Shown: positions 10,981-22,811 of the stretch, piece by piece | Numbering within the stretch: the stretch's first letter is position 1 | How the letters are laid out: each line of letters opens with the position of its first letter | NCBI GenBank assembly: GCA_007570785.1 | Contig: ML660777.1 | Location: forward strand, 2,311,845 to 2,375,844 | Origin: Antilocapra americana | Taxonomy: Eukaryota > Chordata > Mammalia > Artiodactyla > Antilocapridae | Length of the DNA: 64,000 nucleotides | Direction: 5' to 3' | The notes under the pieces: model-generated | What the model was told of the DNA's origin: nothing | What the model saw: the letters and a program-made list of their open reading frames with translations, nothing else | Database searches by the model: none | Position numbers and translations under genes: made by a program

Positions 10981-11996
10981 AAAATTGACCAATAATTAAT
11001 CAGGATTTGATTTAGGTCATACCTGAATGGTCTAGTGGTTTTCCCACTTTCTTCAATTTAAGTCTCAATTTTGCAGTTAGAGTTCATGATCTGAACCACA
11101 GTCAACTGCTGGTCTTGTTTTTGCTGACGGTATGGAGCTCCTCCAGCTTCGGCTTCAAAGAATATAATCATCTGATTTTGGTATTTACCATCTTGTGATG
11201 TCCATGTTTAGAGCCTTCTCTTGTGTTGTTGGGAAGAGGGTGTTTGCTATGACCAGTGCATTCTCTTGGCAAAACTCTGTTAGCCTTTGCCCTGCTTCAT
11301 TATGTACTCCAAGGCCAAAGTTGCCGGTTACTCCAGGTATTTCTTGACTTTCTACTTTTGCATTCCAGTCTTCTGTGATGAACCCATCTTTTTGGGTGTT
11401 AGTTCTAGAAGGTCTTATAGGTCTTCATAGAACCATTCAACTTCAGCTTTTTTGGCATTAGTGGTTGGGGCATAGACTTGGATTACTGTGATATTGAATG
11501 GTTTGCCTTGGAAACGAACAGAGATCATTCTGTTGTTTTTGAGATTGCATCCAAGTACTGCATTTCAGACTTCTGTTGACTAGAAGGCTACTCCATTTTT
11601 TTTCGAAGGGAGTCTTGCCCACAGTAGAGCTTTTGAACAGTGGTGTTGGAGAAGACTCTTGAGAGACCCTTAGACTGCAAGTAAATCCAAACAGTCAGTC
11701 CTAAAGGAAATCTGTCCTGACTATTCATAGGAAGGGTTGCTGCTGAAGCTTAAGCTCCAGTATTTGGCTAATTGATGCAAAGAACTGATTCATTGCAAAA
11801 GACTCTGATGCTGGGAAAGACTGAAGGCAAGAGGAGAAGGAGACGACAGAGGATGAAATGACTGGATGGCATCATTGATTCGATGGACATGAGTTTGAGC
11901 AAGCTCCTAGAATTGGTGATTGACAAGGAAGCCTGGTGTACTGCAGTCCATGGGGTCACAAAGAGTTGGGCATAACTGAGCCACTAAACTGAACTG
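10981..11996 (+). mobile_element. BovB LINE with inverted 5' part (twin-priming type)
   Basis: The left part (10981 to about 11627) is the BovB endonuclease region in antisense; the right part (about 11628-11996) is the BovB 3' end in sense, ending in the CTGAACTGA-type tail. The whole is bounded by a perfect 15-bp duplication AAGTTCAAGGGAAAG (10966-10980 and 11997-12011), so both parts entered in one event. Most of the reverse-transcriptase region is missing at the switch point. No intact protein remains. Confidence 0.93.
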
Positions 11997-12011
11997 AAGT
12001 TCAAGGGAAAG

Positions 12012-13184
12012 TTCAAGGGAAGTGAAAAACAATACAAATTGAACCAAATGAGCACTTAAACAGAAAATGTGAGGCATTCAGAAATATAGGAGAGAAACAG
12101 TGTCAGATTCTTAAAAATTAGAAACTGAGCAATCAGGTCCTCAATAAATTCTAATATATTTCAAATTATCTTTCTACAATGGAAATGATAGTCCTACAAA
12201 GGGGCCATATTTGAGGTGAGAAATAATGCTTCTAGAATTTTTAATTAGAGTATTTTATTTTAAGATTTAAATCTTATTGTAAATAACTTCTCATATTTTG
12301 AATTGTGGACCAAAGAGCTAACCATAAAGTTTGTATTTTATGCAATTAATCACATTTAATATGTTGTAGAAACTGAATAAGTTTTGAAAAGCAGTTAACA
12401 TTAATATTTTGTTCTGCCCCCAACCCCACTGCTTTGTTCTTCTCCACCTCACCTGTCCCCTGTCTCCAGCTATGGTCCCCCCCACCCCCCCACAACATGC
12501 ACACACAAATAGATCACCTGGGAATCCCAGTAAATAACCTACTAACATGTCAGTACACCACAATGTTACAAAATGTTGCATATCCCTAGATCTTGAAGCC
12601 TTGGAATTGGATCTTTCTTGAATGATTTCTTAAGACAAACTTTGATGGAAGATAAAACACTTAGCACAGGAAAACTGCCCCAGAATTCTCTTCACCTATT
12701 TATACATGCCCCGCTACTCTTCCCCACCTCATGGCAGTTTTTCCAGTACCCCAGATCCCTCTCTCTTTAGAAGTCCTAGCCTTTGCTGGATAGCTTACTC
12801 ACCATCTCCAAATCCCCCTTCCTCAATCCACTTAGACATGTTCTTGTATCACAGCATCTACTCCCTTCTCACTGACATTCAACTAATATTCTCAATTAAT
12901 CAGAAAAAAAAAAGTGAATAGTCCGAAGCACAAACAAAGAATACTTTTCCCAGGGAAGGGACAAGAAACATGATTATGTACACTGTAGTGGTTTAGTTCT
13001 GTTTGTTCCTGGCTCATAAATACATCCAGAGAGATGATAATCATGATGTTGAGGACACAAAATGTCTAAAGTCTATAGAGCAAGGGAGAAGCCGAAGAGT
13101 GCTGCCCTGGCACAGTTTCCAGAAGACAGGATCAGGAGTCTGAATCCTGGTGCTTATGTTTATCTGCCAGCAGGGTGATGACTG
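12012..13184. other. Intergenic, no gene seen
   Basis: AT-rich, with a C-rich stretch at 12420-12500 and an A10 run near 12902. No convincing gene or named repeat. Confidence 0.5.
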
Positions 13185-13310
13185 GTATTCATTTCACAAA
13201 GATTTGCTCTGTACCCACTTGGTGACAGGTAATTTGCTGAGTGTTATGGGAAATACAAACATGACAGACTTGCTTATGGCACTCAATAAGATGGCAGTTC
13301 AGTGATAAAG
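13185..13310 (-). repeat. L2 LINE 3' fragment
   Basis: Antisense L2 end: 'attcatttcacaaagattt' then a diverged 'ctgagtgttatgggaaatacaaacatgacagac' block in the expected order. Confidence 0.55.
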
Positions 13311-13484
13311 AAGCAAAATCCCTAAAAGGGATGACAAACATCAATGCCAAAAGCATCTTTTGATTCTTCTGAGAATTATTACCGTATATCATTTCAAACT
13401 CTCCATACTAATAATGCCCTCCCATTGGGTATGTACTTATCACCATGGTACCTTGTCCCAGAGGATGGGTTTCCGTGGAAGCAA

Positions 13485-13515
13485 CATGTTTCTCAACCTG
13501 GGGTTGAGAAACATG
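13485..13515. repeat. Perfect 14-bp inverted repeat with 3-base loop
   Basis: Arms CATGTTTCTCAACC (13485-13498) and its exact complement (13502-13515) around TGG. It may be a relic of a hAT-type terminal repeat; no transposase is near. Confidence 0.9.
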
Positions 13516-14564
13516 AAGCGTGGAGAAGGAAAGACACTGGAATCACTCAGTTCCCTATTATTCATCCAAAACTTCTGACTAGGTTTCATCCAGACCAGCA
13601 TGACCTAAATATTTTTGCCAAGACTTAGTCTTGTTCAGCAGGCCCCAAAACACAACATCCCTTCCTTGGTTTCCTCATAACCATAAAGAGGGTGTAACCT
13701 CAAGGTGTGGCTTCCTAACTAGGGTAAGTGGAAGCCCTTGCACACATAGGTTAGTTCCTGTTCACCCTTCAACATGGAGAGATGAACCTCTTTTGATTTC
13801 TGTAGGTTTTTTCTTTAAAAAAAAAACAAACCCTCTTTTTTATTCTGTAAAATAAGTGATGATTGCTTTCAGCCCAGGCCTGTAGGAAGACAGAGGCATG
13901 GTGCTCCTCCACATTATGTTTAGTAGTTGAATGACTGCACTTCCATGAAGCCAGTGGAAGCAAGATCAAGTTTGAGACTGCCTGTCAACCAAGACACCTT
14001 TTCTTGGTGAGGGTTAAAGCAATGCTATAAGGATTTTAGTAATATCATGGGTCAGATCTATTGTTAAGTAATAGCCTCTGTCTCTGTGCTGTTTTAAATG
14101 ATTCATATTCAGTTTTCAGTCATGAGGTTTCTTTCCTGTGGCTTAATGAAGGATTTCTCCAGTGTCCTGCAAGAGCCTCTAACCTTAGTAACCTGTAGCT
14201 TGCCTGCAATGCAGTGCATGACATTGATGCATGCATTCCTCTGCAGTGTCTGCCTCTTAATCTGCTTTTAAATGAGAAACTTTCTGCTTCTTCATGATGA
14301 GAGAGTTTGTTAAATCCAGGAAGTTGAGAAGGAAGTTCCATGATAGCATTATCGTGGTTCACCAGCCTAGTGGTTTCCTTTAAGAAGCCTCTCACTGCAG
14401 TTGAAACTTTGAGCAGAGGTGCCCATCTGATGATAATTTTGTGTTACTGGGTAACCTACTTCGGAAACGCTATGCCTCCTTCAGTATTCAGATGCAGAGC
14501 TAATGCTCATTCCTGTCTTCCTATTCCTTATGTCCTGGCAGAGCAGAGAGGGGTCTACCACTGA

Positions 14565-14720
14565 GACAGGCATACCTAGATTGTGTCACTAGCTAGGTAA
14601 CGTCCGACTACTCACTTAAGCGTTCATTTCCTCATATGTAAAAGAAAACCCAAGTAAAGGGTTGTAAGATGAGAGAAAAAAATATATAAAGTTCTTAGTT
14701 CAAAACCTGTCACATACATT
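14565..14720 (+). repeat. MIR SINE
   Basis: Order 'tagattgtgtcactagctaggtaac', 'cacttaagcgttcatttcctcatatgtaaaa', then 'gggttgtaagatgagag' and 'aaagttcttagttcaaaacctgtcacatac' fits MIR. Interrupted at its 3' side by the BovB at 14722. Confidence 0.65.
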
Positions 14721-14721
14721 G

Positions 14722-16120
14722 AAATTGTTGTTCAGTCATTAAATTGTTTCTGACTCTTTGCAACCCCATGGACTGCAGCATGCCAGGCTTCCCTGTCCTT
14801 CACTATCTCCTGGAGTTTGCTCAAACTCATGTCCATTGAGTCGGTGATATAATTCAAATGTCTCATCCTCTGTCTTCTCTTTTTCCTCCTGCCCTCAATT
14901 TTCCCCAGAATCAGCCTTTTCCAGTGAGTCAGCCCTTTGCATCCATTGGCCAAAGTATTGGAGCTTCACCTTTAGCATCAGTCCTTCCACTGAATATTCA
15001 GGACTGTTTTCCTTTAGGATTGACTGGTATGATCTTGCTGTCCAAGGGACTCTCAAGAGTTCTGTAGCACCACAATTCAAAACCATCAATTCTTCGGTGC
15101 TCAGCCTTCTTTATGGTTCAACTCTCACATCCATACATGACTACTGGAAAAATCATAGCTTTGATTAGATGGACCTTTGTCAGCAAACTGATGTCTCTGC
15201 TTCTTAATAAACTATGTTCTTCATAACTTCTTCCAAGAAGTATCTTTTAATTTCATGGCTGTGCCCACTGTCTGTAGTAATTTTGGAGCCCAAGAAAATA
15301 AACTGTCACTGTTTCTACTTTTTCCCCATCTCTTTGCCATGAAGTGATGGGACCAGATACCATGATCTTAGTTTGTTGGATGTTGAGTTTAAAGCTAATT
15401 TTTTCACTCTCCTCGTTCACCCTCATCAAGAGGCTCTTTAATTTCTCTTCACTTTCTGCCATTAGGGTGGTATCATCTGCATATCTGAAGTTACTGATAT
15501 TTCTTCAGGAAATCTTGATTCCCACTTGTGCTTCATCCAGTCTGGCATTTTGCATAATGTACTCCACATATAAATTAAATATGCAGGGTAATATACAGCC
15601 TTGATGTAGTACTTTCTCAATTTTGAACCAATCCATTATTTCACGTCCAATTTTAACTGTTGCTTCTTGACCTGCATACAGATTTCTCAGGAGGCAGGTA
15701 AGGTGGCCTGGTATTCCCATCTCTTTAAGAGATCTCTACAGTTTGTTGTGATCCACATAGTTAAAGGCTTTAACATGGTCAGTGAAACAGAGGTAGATGT
15801 TTTTATGGAATTCCCTTGCTTTTTCTGTGATCCAGTGGATGTTGGCAATTTGATCTCTGGTTCCTCTGCCTTTTCTACATCCAACTTGTATATCTGGAAG
15901 ATCTTGTTTCATATATTGTTGAAGTCTAGCTTGAAGGATTTTGAGCATTACCTTGCTAACATGTGAATTGAGTGCAATTGTGCAGTAGTTTGAACATTCT
16001 TTGGCATTGCCTACTTTGGAATTAGAATGAAAATTAACCTTTTCCAGGCCTGTATTGCTGTGTTTTCCAGATTTGATGCCATATGGAGTGCAGCACTTTA
16101 ACAGCATCATCTTTTAGGAT
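14722..16120 (-). mobile_element. BovB LINE, 5'-truncated
   Basis: Antisense copy of the reverse-transcriptase region and 3' end, ending on the left in the 'gttgttcag' (CAACAA-tail) form. Fragments of the RT frame can be read on the minus strand (for example 15736-16110, 15505-15720 and 15253-15462) but are broken by frameshifts and stops. Pseudogenic. Confidence 0.93.
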
Positions 16121-16184
16121 TTTATTCAAATCAATTTCTGTGGATGTCTGTAGGTACTCTCTAGGTGATATTATTCTGTTCCTG

Positions 16185-16945
16185 TGACTTCACCATTATT
16201 TAAACACTGATAACTCCCAGATTTGTATGTCTGTTTCAAACCTTTCTCCTGAACTCCAAATGTGATTCATATATGCCTCTTGACATTGCCACTTGAATAT
16301 TCAAAAGACATCTAAAATTTTACTATCCAAACTGAATTCTTCACTTCCAGCCACAATCTACAGTTTCTATCCCTCATAATCATCTCTTTGTCTATAAACG
16401 GTGACTGTCCACCCAGATGTATAGGCCCACATAAGTCATCTTGGGTCATCTGCTTCCCTACTTGCCCCCACCACACACCCAGACATACCGCATACCTCTA
16501 TTTCAAGTTTACCAACAAAATCCCATCAAAACTTTCTTTATAGTATATCCATGTATTAGGAATTTAACCAGCTCTCACAATTTCCAACTTCATGCTTTAG
16601 TCCAGGCCAGAATAATTTTTCACCTGAATTTTTTCAGTATATACCAAACTCACCCCCTCTCGTCTATCCTTTAAAAAGTGATCAATTTAAAGTGTAAGTC
16701 AGAGTATATCTGTGGGTACTCAACCTCCTCCAGTAGTTTCCCACCTCACTCTGAATAAAGGTCAAAGTTCCATGCAGTGGCCTAGAAAGGCCGTGCAGGG
16801 TCCCTGTTCACTCTGTCCTTATCTCATCTCATGCTTCACTGATTCACTCACCTTAGCCACACTTGGTTTCTTACTAATCCTTGAACCCAACAAACACACT
16901 CTATGCCTTAAGGGCTTTGCGCCTGTTTTTCCTTCTGCATGAACC
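16185..16945 (+). repeat. L2 LINE, reverse-transcriptase region
   Basis: Long, diverged sense copy: 'tgataactcccagatttgtatgtctg', 'ctcctgaactccaaatgt', 'ccacttgaatattcaaaagacatct', 'tttcccacctcactctgaataaaggtcaaagtt', ending 'gccttaagggctttgcgcctg'. All blocks are in L2 order. The left border is blurred by the BovB insertion. Confidence 0.7.
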
Positions 16946-17150
16946 AGGAGTTGGCAAATGTTTTCTTTAATGGGCCAGAGAGTAAATGTTTTCAGTTCTA
17001 TGGGTCACATACAGCCTGAGTCACAATGACTCAACACTTCCAATATAGTGCAAAAACCCACAGACGCTGAACAAATGAGTGTGGCTGTGTTCCAATAAAA
17101 CTTTATTTACATGAGCAGGTGGTGAGCTGAATTTAGCTGACCTCTGACCT
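16946..17150 (+). mobile_element. hAT-Charlie type MITE
   Basis: Non-autonomous DNA transposon with the 'gggccagagagtaaatgtttt' head, the 'gtgttccaataaaactttatttac' core and the 'gctgaatttagctgacctctga' end of the common mammalian Charlie-type family. A second copy lies at 44890-45417. I do not commit to an exact family name. Confidence 0.7.
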
Positions 17151-17216
17151 CTGGCCAATATTTCTCTTTCCTCAGATATTTATGTGATCCATTCCCATGT
17201 TTCACCCCTCCCTCCC

Positions 17217-17290
17217 TCCAAAACACACATGTGCACGTGTGCATGCATGCATGTGTGCGTGTGCATGTGCGCGCATGCCCCCCCCCCCAT
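17217..17290. repeat. CA/TG microsatellite with C tract
   Basis: Alternating CA, TG and GCATGC units followed by C11. Impure and purine-pyrimidine alternating, so able to form Z-DNA. Confidence 0.9.
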
Positions 17291-17414
17291 ATACAGTGGT
17301 ACTTCCCGTATCTGCTCCAGACTCCTTATTTTTTTCCCTTTTTGGAAGAGACTTTTAGTTTCTTGTGAATCAATTCTAATGAATTGCTCTATTTAATTCT
17401 AATTACTTGTGAAT

Positions 17415-17672
17415 TCTAGTATTTACTCTTATTAATTCTAAAATAATGAAGTTTGAAAGAAACAAAAAGCTCTTTCCAGCTGCAAACCTTCATTTGCTCC
17501 CACAGAAAGCCTTGGCCTCTCCAGGTATTATGCAATGGGTGTTTCTTACACCTGCGTGGATAACTGGGAATTCTGGAGGATTCACCAGAAAAGTAGCTTT
17601 AGGTGTCAGAGAATTTGGAATGAGGGAGTGGGACTAACCCACAAATGGAAACCAAAATAATCCTGGCAAAGT
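17415..17672 (+). repeat. Left copy of a ~250-bp local direct repeat
   Basis: Aligns along its length with 18447-18693. Shared blocks include 'ctcccacagaaag', 'ctctccag', 'gataactggg', 'aagtagctttagg' and 'ttggaatga'. I judge identity at roughly 75-80% by eye. Not recognised as a named repeat. Confidence 0.75.
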
Positions 17673-17759
17673 CAAGCCTGCTCACTACCTGGCACACTAT
17701 CCACTTATTTGTAAGGGACTTTGTTTTCATCTCTGCTACATCCCTGGGGCATAGAACAG

Positions 17760-17940
17760 TTGACTGAGACAGAATGAATCAATGGGCTCTGGGCCAGAAG
17801 GCAGGAGTTCCTTCTCGTTTCTAGTATAAGTCAAATCACCCTTTAGCTTGTCACTTAACCCCTCAAATTATAAATGCCCCTTTGTGAAGTGGGAAAAAGA
17901 TAAGACATGCTATAGAGATCATATCAGATAGTAAAGGCCA
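17760..17940 (+). repeat. MIR-like fragment
   Basis: Blocks 'tcaaatcaccctttagcttgtcacttaacccctc' and 'gtgaagtgggaaaaagataa' resemble MIR in sense. Located between the two copies of the local duplication. Confidence 0.5.
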
Positions 17941-18446
17941 ACAAACAAAAACCAAAAAATAAAAAGTAATAGAAATGAAAGTTTTGTTTGTCAGTACACT
18001 GCACACTAATCTCTTTTAGGAAAAATTGACTATTCTTAAAACCAAAGAACTATGGTTTATTTGGAGTTCTACACTACTGAAGTAGTGTCCTCTTTCCGTC
18101 ACTTTCTCTGCTTCAAATTTTGTGTACAGAGGAAAAAATTGAGATCTTTAAGAATCCTTTGAAGATTCAATCTCATCTTATTTTTTTCCCCAATACTCTT
18201 TTATAACCTAAGCATCTACTACAGAGATCAGGCAGAGCTGATTATTTGGGCCTCCATTTTGTAATTGAAGAACTGAAAGTTTTCAAATTTTAATTAATTA
18301 AACCTTAAGTTATGTCATTGGCCTATTTGTTTCTCAGTAATTTGCTTTACAAGCTATGATTTATATTTATAGGATATTTAAATGGAAAGATTGTATGCCA
18401 GAATATTATTGTCATCTGTTTACAACTTCTAGTTCCTGGTAAATTA

Positions 18447-18693
18447 ATTCTCATACTTGGTCTTATTCTAAAGTGATCAGGTTTCTGAGAAACACAAAGA
18501 TCTACCCAGCTACAAATCCTCATCTTCTCCCACAGAAAGTTCTAGTCTCTCCAGATATACTGGAATGAGCATTTCTTATACTTGGGTAGATAACTGGGTG
18601 CTACTTGCCAAGAAAGTAGCTTTAGGGATCAAAAAACTTGGAATGAAGTATTGATGCTAACCAAAAAATGGGAGCCAAAACAATTCTGGCAGA
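18447..18693 (+). repeat. Right copy of the local direct repeat
   Basis: Partner of 17415-17672, about 1.03 kb away in the same orientation. The pair could be an old segmental duplication or the two ends of a decayed LTR element. Confidence 0.75.
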
Positions 18694-19154
18694 ATGAATG
18701 CCATTTTGCCTGATGCCCCTGAGCATGAATTGTTATGTCCAATTAGCAAACATAGGATCTGAGATTTTCTTGGCCACCATGCAGCTCTGATTGTTGCTTT
18801 GGTGGCAGCCAAATAATTATCCGGGAGCATATTTGGGAAAGGGACAGAGATCCCCAAAAGAGGATCTCTTTTGCTTATTTGAAACATGATTATATAGCAG
18901 TAAGCACAGAGTTCACAGTGTATGAGAGAGTGAAACCTTCTTCATCTTCAAATGATAAAATTATTTTCTGACTTGAAGTTTACCCACTGTTATTTTGAAG
19001 TGGATGTGGAAAATTAGTCTTGTTACATCAGGTAAACCAAGGGCTTTTTCAACCACAAGTTTGTAAGCTCAGTCATTCCAAGGTGTTTGCTTTTTGTCCC
19101 CTTTCTCAGTGCTGCCCTGGTGGAGAAAGAGAAATGTTGACTTGTCAGCCTTGG
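18694..19154. other. Intergenic, no gene seen
   Basis: No gene or recognised repeat. A minus-strand frame at 18657-18887 overlaps the local duplication and has no splice support. Confidence 0.5.
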
Positions 19155-19196
19155 TTTGACACCAGGTCTTCAACATTTGACACCAGGTCTTCAACA
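19155..19196 (+). repeat. Perfect 21-bp tandem duplication
   Basis: Two identical abutting 21-bp units starting TTTGACACCAGG (19155-19175, 19176-19196). Recent replication slippage is the simplest cause. Confidence 0.95.
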
Positions 19197-19489
19197 CAGG
19201 AAATAAATCACAGTCTTTCAAAGGACAAAGAGATGGTCCTAGGAGTCCGGCTCTATTCCCTGCATCTGCTGAGATAGAGACATGTATCAGCAGATTTCTA
19301 GGGCAGTGCTCATGCTACAGCCATCTACTATGACATCCTTTGTCCAGTTGTGAGCCTCAAACCAGGGGACCTTTCTCAGCCTTCTCATGGCTACGTCCTG
19401 ATATATTTGTTTTCCTGGCTTTACCAACTGGATGGGGGTGGGTGCTTTCTTTTCTGGGAAGCTTGTAGTTTCTCTGGACCTCACCTGGA

Positions 19490-20760
19490 ATGGAATGTTA
19501 TTGAACTCAGTTTCGGCTGCTCACCACTCAAAAGCCAATACTTGAGAAGCAAGTATTGGTTGGAAAAGGAAAATTTGCTTTATTCAAGAGATCAGCAACC
19601 TGGGGGGAAGGCAGGCTTGTGTCCCAGAACCAACTCTGAAGATTCTGCACAGCCATGAAAGTTTTTAAAGGAAAAAGGGGGAAATAATCTTAGTGAATTG
19701 TTAAAACAGAGCATCAGATTTTTTTGCCATCTCCCATTACATGCAAGTGTTGACTCCTCGTGAGCCTTCTTTAGATGCTATCTTGTTCACAGAGTCTGCT
19801 CTCCAGATTACTAAACGGGAAGCTGGGGAAAAGTTGTAGTCATCTGTTAGGCACTTATTCTTCATTTCTACCTCTTTAATCTAAGAAAAGAATTAGCAGG
19901 ATATATGAGGCATTGTGTGAGCAAAATATTTGAAAGGTGTGCTTGGGCCAGAAGTTAGTTAGGCATGGGGACATCTCATATGAAGGTTAGTTAAAATATA
20001 GCTTTACTAATGTGACAAGACAGAGAGCCTCCTGCAAAGAGCTGCTTACAAATCCCCAGTGTCAAACATGACTACATTTTTATGGGATTATGTGTGAAGG
20101 TCCATCTTCTATAACTTTTTCATGCTCTCATAGGACATCATATTCTTAGAGTGGAAGACGCTGACATGCGTTTGTAGCATTTCTTTGCTGGCAGTTTTAG
20201 TGTCTGCTTACATATACAGGCAGTACAAGCCACAGTTATTTTGATGACCGCAAAAATACAGATTATTGTTAATCCCATTCTCTTAAAGGCCATTTCTTGG
20301 AATTGTGCTATCCACAGATTGAGTGCTGTTTAAGAAAGAGCAGCTACGTCATTGCTACAGTCGGGTTATCATGCAATTAGTTCTGTCCCTCTGGTAGCAG
20401 TTATGGTATCTGTAAAACAACTCAAGAATGTGCATCAAACATGGAAGGATTCTGTGACTCTTGTTCTAATCATTAACTGCTTGAGTTTGCTCTTTTGTGA
20501 CCCAGAGAAGACCTGGGAGACATCAGCCTTTCTACATGTAAGAGGTGGAGGACACGGAGGGTCCTTTGAACTTGGAGGGGCCCCACAGGGTTCTGCTCAG
20601 TTTCAAGAAGCACAGGTTCTTCACTTGTGGATCATCAAACTGAAAGAGAGCCAAAGGAGAAAGAACATACATGAAAATATATTGAATAGTTATGTTTGTG
20701 TGGTGCCTTTCACCAATTCTGCACTCCATCTGAGCATGTGGGAGGAGTAGGGCTCCCCAT
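19490..20760. repeat. Possible ancient LTR-retroelement remnant
   Basis: A 1.2-kb block that reads like a decayed mid-repetitive element: a palindrome at 19535-19559 (10-bp arms), 'tttattcaagagatcagcaacctgggg', then a long moderately GC stretch. No retroviral protein frame is readable. The assignment rests only on general resemblance and is weak. Confidence 0.3.
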
Positions 20761-21424
20761 GCTTATATATAACTCTTCAACCCTTCCTTCCTGATTAGAA
20801 TTTAGTGATACACCTCATCAGGGAAAAGTTTAAGATTAGCAATCAAAGTTTAAAGCAGCATCATAGCAAATATTTTGTTAATTCACCTTGACTTTGACTT
20901 TCCTCCCAGATTTAATTGCCCATTCTCCAGCAGTCAGCTATCTTTTTTCTCAGATTTTCATCCTATTTCACTTCACTTGTCAAAGTTTTTAGTTGATTTT
21001 CTACCCAAGTACTGGAATAAACACCATTCCTCCTAATATTTTATTATCTCTGCCTTTGTGATTTTTCCTTTGTTAGCACTGACTTTTTATTTACTTTTTG
21101 TGATTAATGAATTTTCTAAATCAGTAATTTGGAAAATGTTGCGTGGACTCTTGATTGCTCACAATCCAAACAACCAGAAAACTCTAAAGATTGTAACAAT
21201 CCTAAGGTTTAGCAGAACAGTTGTTGGTGTGAGTGATGTTGCCTGATGCTGGTGTTTCCATTATCAATAATCCATAATTAACTATTTACTGAAATGTTTT
21301 ATGTATGGAGATATTGATTCAACATGTTAGGAAAAAGCCAAAAACCTAAAGAAAACAACACCAATAAATATGCATACATATATTATACTCTAGTTATATG
21401 CTTTCTTTTTAAAAACTTTTAATT
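20761..21424. other. Intergenic, no gene seen
   Basis: AT-rich; no gene or clear repeat. Confidence 0.5.
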
Positions 21425-21562
21425 TTCATTATAACATTTTATTAATTTATTTATTTTGACTATGCTTTGCAGGATGTGGGATCTTGGTTCCCCAGCCAGG
21501 GATTGAACCAGTGTTCCTACATTGGAAGCTTGGAGTCTTAACCACCGGACTACCATACTCTT
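21425..21562 (-). repeat. CHR-type tRNA SINE
   Basis: Antisense of the cetartiodactyl CHR SINE: 'gggatcttggttccccagccagggattgaaccagtg' and 'ggagtcttaaccaccggac' in order, preceded by the T-rich end. Confidence 0.85.
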
Positions 21563-21926
21563 TAGTTGTAGCTTCTTTTAGTAAATCTACACTGAATGTT
21601 GGCACAACAAATCATAATTCTGTTAGGCTGGTTTCCCACCTTGTAGGCTCAGTTGCTTTGTCCTGTTTTATTCCAGATCTTGGCTCAGCCTTTTGTTCTG
21701 CCCCAATGGATACATTACCTGGTTTTCCGCCATTACCTCTGACTCTGGGGTAATGGCACTCCTTTGAACACAACATATGATATTTTCCCACTGACTCCAG
21801 CCAGCACCACTGTAACTCTGAGGCAGACTGGCTATCTCTGCCTCCCCTACGAACTGCTGTGCTATAGCAAATTTCAGTATACTGTTGCAGCTCAGTTCAT
21901 CAGGACATTGTAGTGAGGAAAATGGT

Positions 21927-22143
21927 TAGAGCTTCTCTGGTGGCTCAAACGGTGAAGAATCTGCCTGCAGTGCAGGAAACCTGGGTTCTGTCCCTAGGTT
22001 GGGAAGATCCCCTGAAGGAGGGCATGACAACCCACTCCAGTATTCTTGCTTGGAGAATTCCCTGGACAGAGGAACCTGATGGGCTACAGTCCATGCAGTG
22101 GCAAAGAGTCAGGCAAGACTGAGCAACTAACACTTTCACTTTC
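21927..22143 (+). repeat. Bov-tA SINE
   Basis: Complete sense copy from 'cttctctggtggctcaaacgg' to 'ctgagcaactaacactttcactttc'. First of two SINEs placed head to tail. Confidence 0.93.
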
Positions 22144-22168
22144 AAGCATATTAATTAGCCTTTATAAA

Positions 22169-22381
22169 GGGGCCTCCTAGGTGGCCCAGTGGTAAAGAAT
22201 TCGCCTGCTAATGCAGGAGATGCAGACTAGGGCTCCATTTCTTGATGGGAAGATCCCCTGGTGAAGGAAATGGCAACCCACTTCAGTTTTCTTGCCCTGG
22301 AAATCCCACGGACGGAGGAACCTGGCAGGCTACGTCCATGGGGTTGTAAAAGAATTGGACACAAACTGCAAGACTGAGCAA
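22169..22381 (+). repeat. Bov-tA SINE with TSD
   Basis: Second sense copy, flanked by the duplication CCTTTATAAA (22159-22168 and 22382-22391). It is a separate insertion from the one just to its left. Confidence 0.92.
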
Positions 22382-22811
22382 CCTTTATAAAAATGTTTCA
22401 AGGCCTAAAGACTTAGATAGTCCATACTTTTACCATCATGTGAGGTACCTTCTCACCGGGACTTTGAGGCTTACATTACTCCACCCATGAGTAAACACAT
22501 TTAGAACAATGCCTTGTACACAGTACATGCTCAGTAAAAACAGTTTTGTTACTGCTAATATTTTTATTTGGCATATGGTGGAGTACGAGAAGTGAATCCC
22601 TCTCAGGTCAGATTGAGGAAGATTTAAAAATGTATTCAATTCTAAAGGACAAGTGTATGTTGTTCTTCTGACTTGTAAGTTTACAAAGTTAAGTCGCTTT
22701 TAAGTCCTTAAAATAAATATAATCACTAATGTCTACAAGGAATAAAAGAATTCTAGCCTGGTAAATCCCTGCTTATAAGCCATGATTTGCAAAGCCTGTT
22801 CTACACTGAGA

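Noticed and set aside
19350..19658. 102-codon plus-strand frame as a gene
   Set aside because: Lies across the unclassified retroelement-like block, with no conserved domain or splice support.
21927..22381. tRNA genes
   Set aside because: The tRNA-like parts belong to Bov-tA SINEs; they are diverged and do not fold as complete tRNAs.
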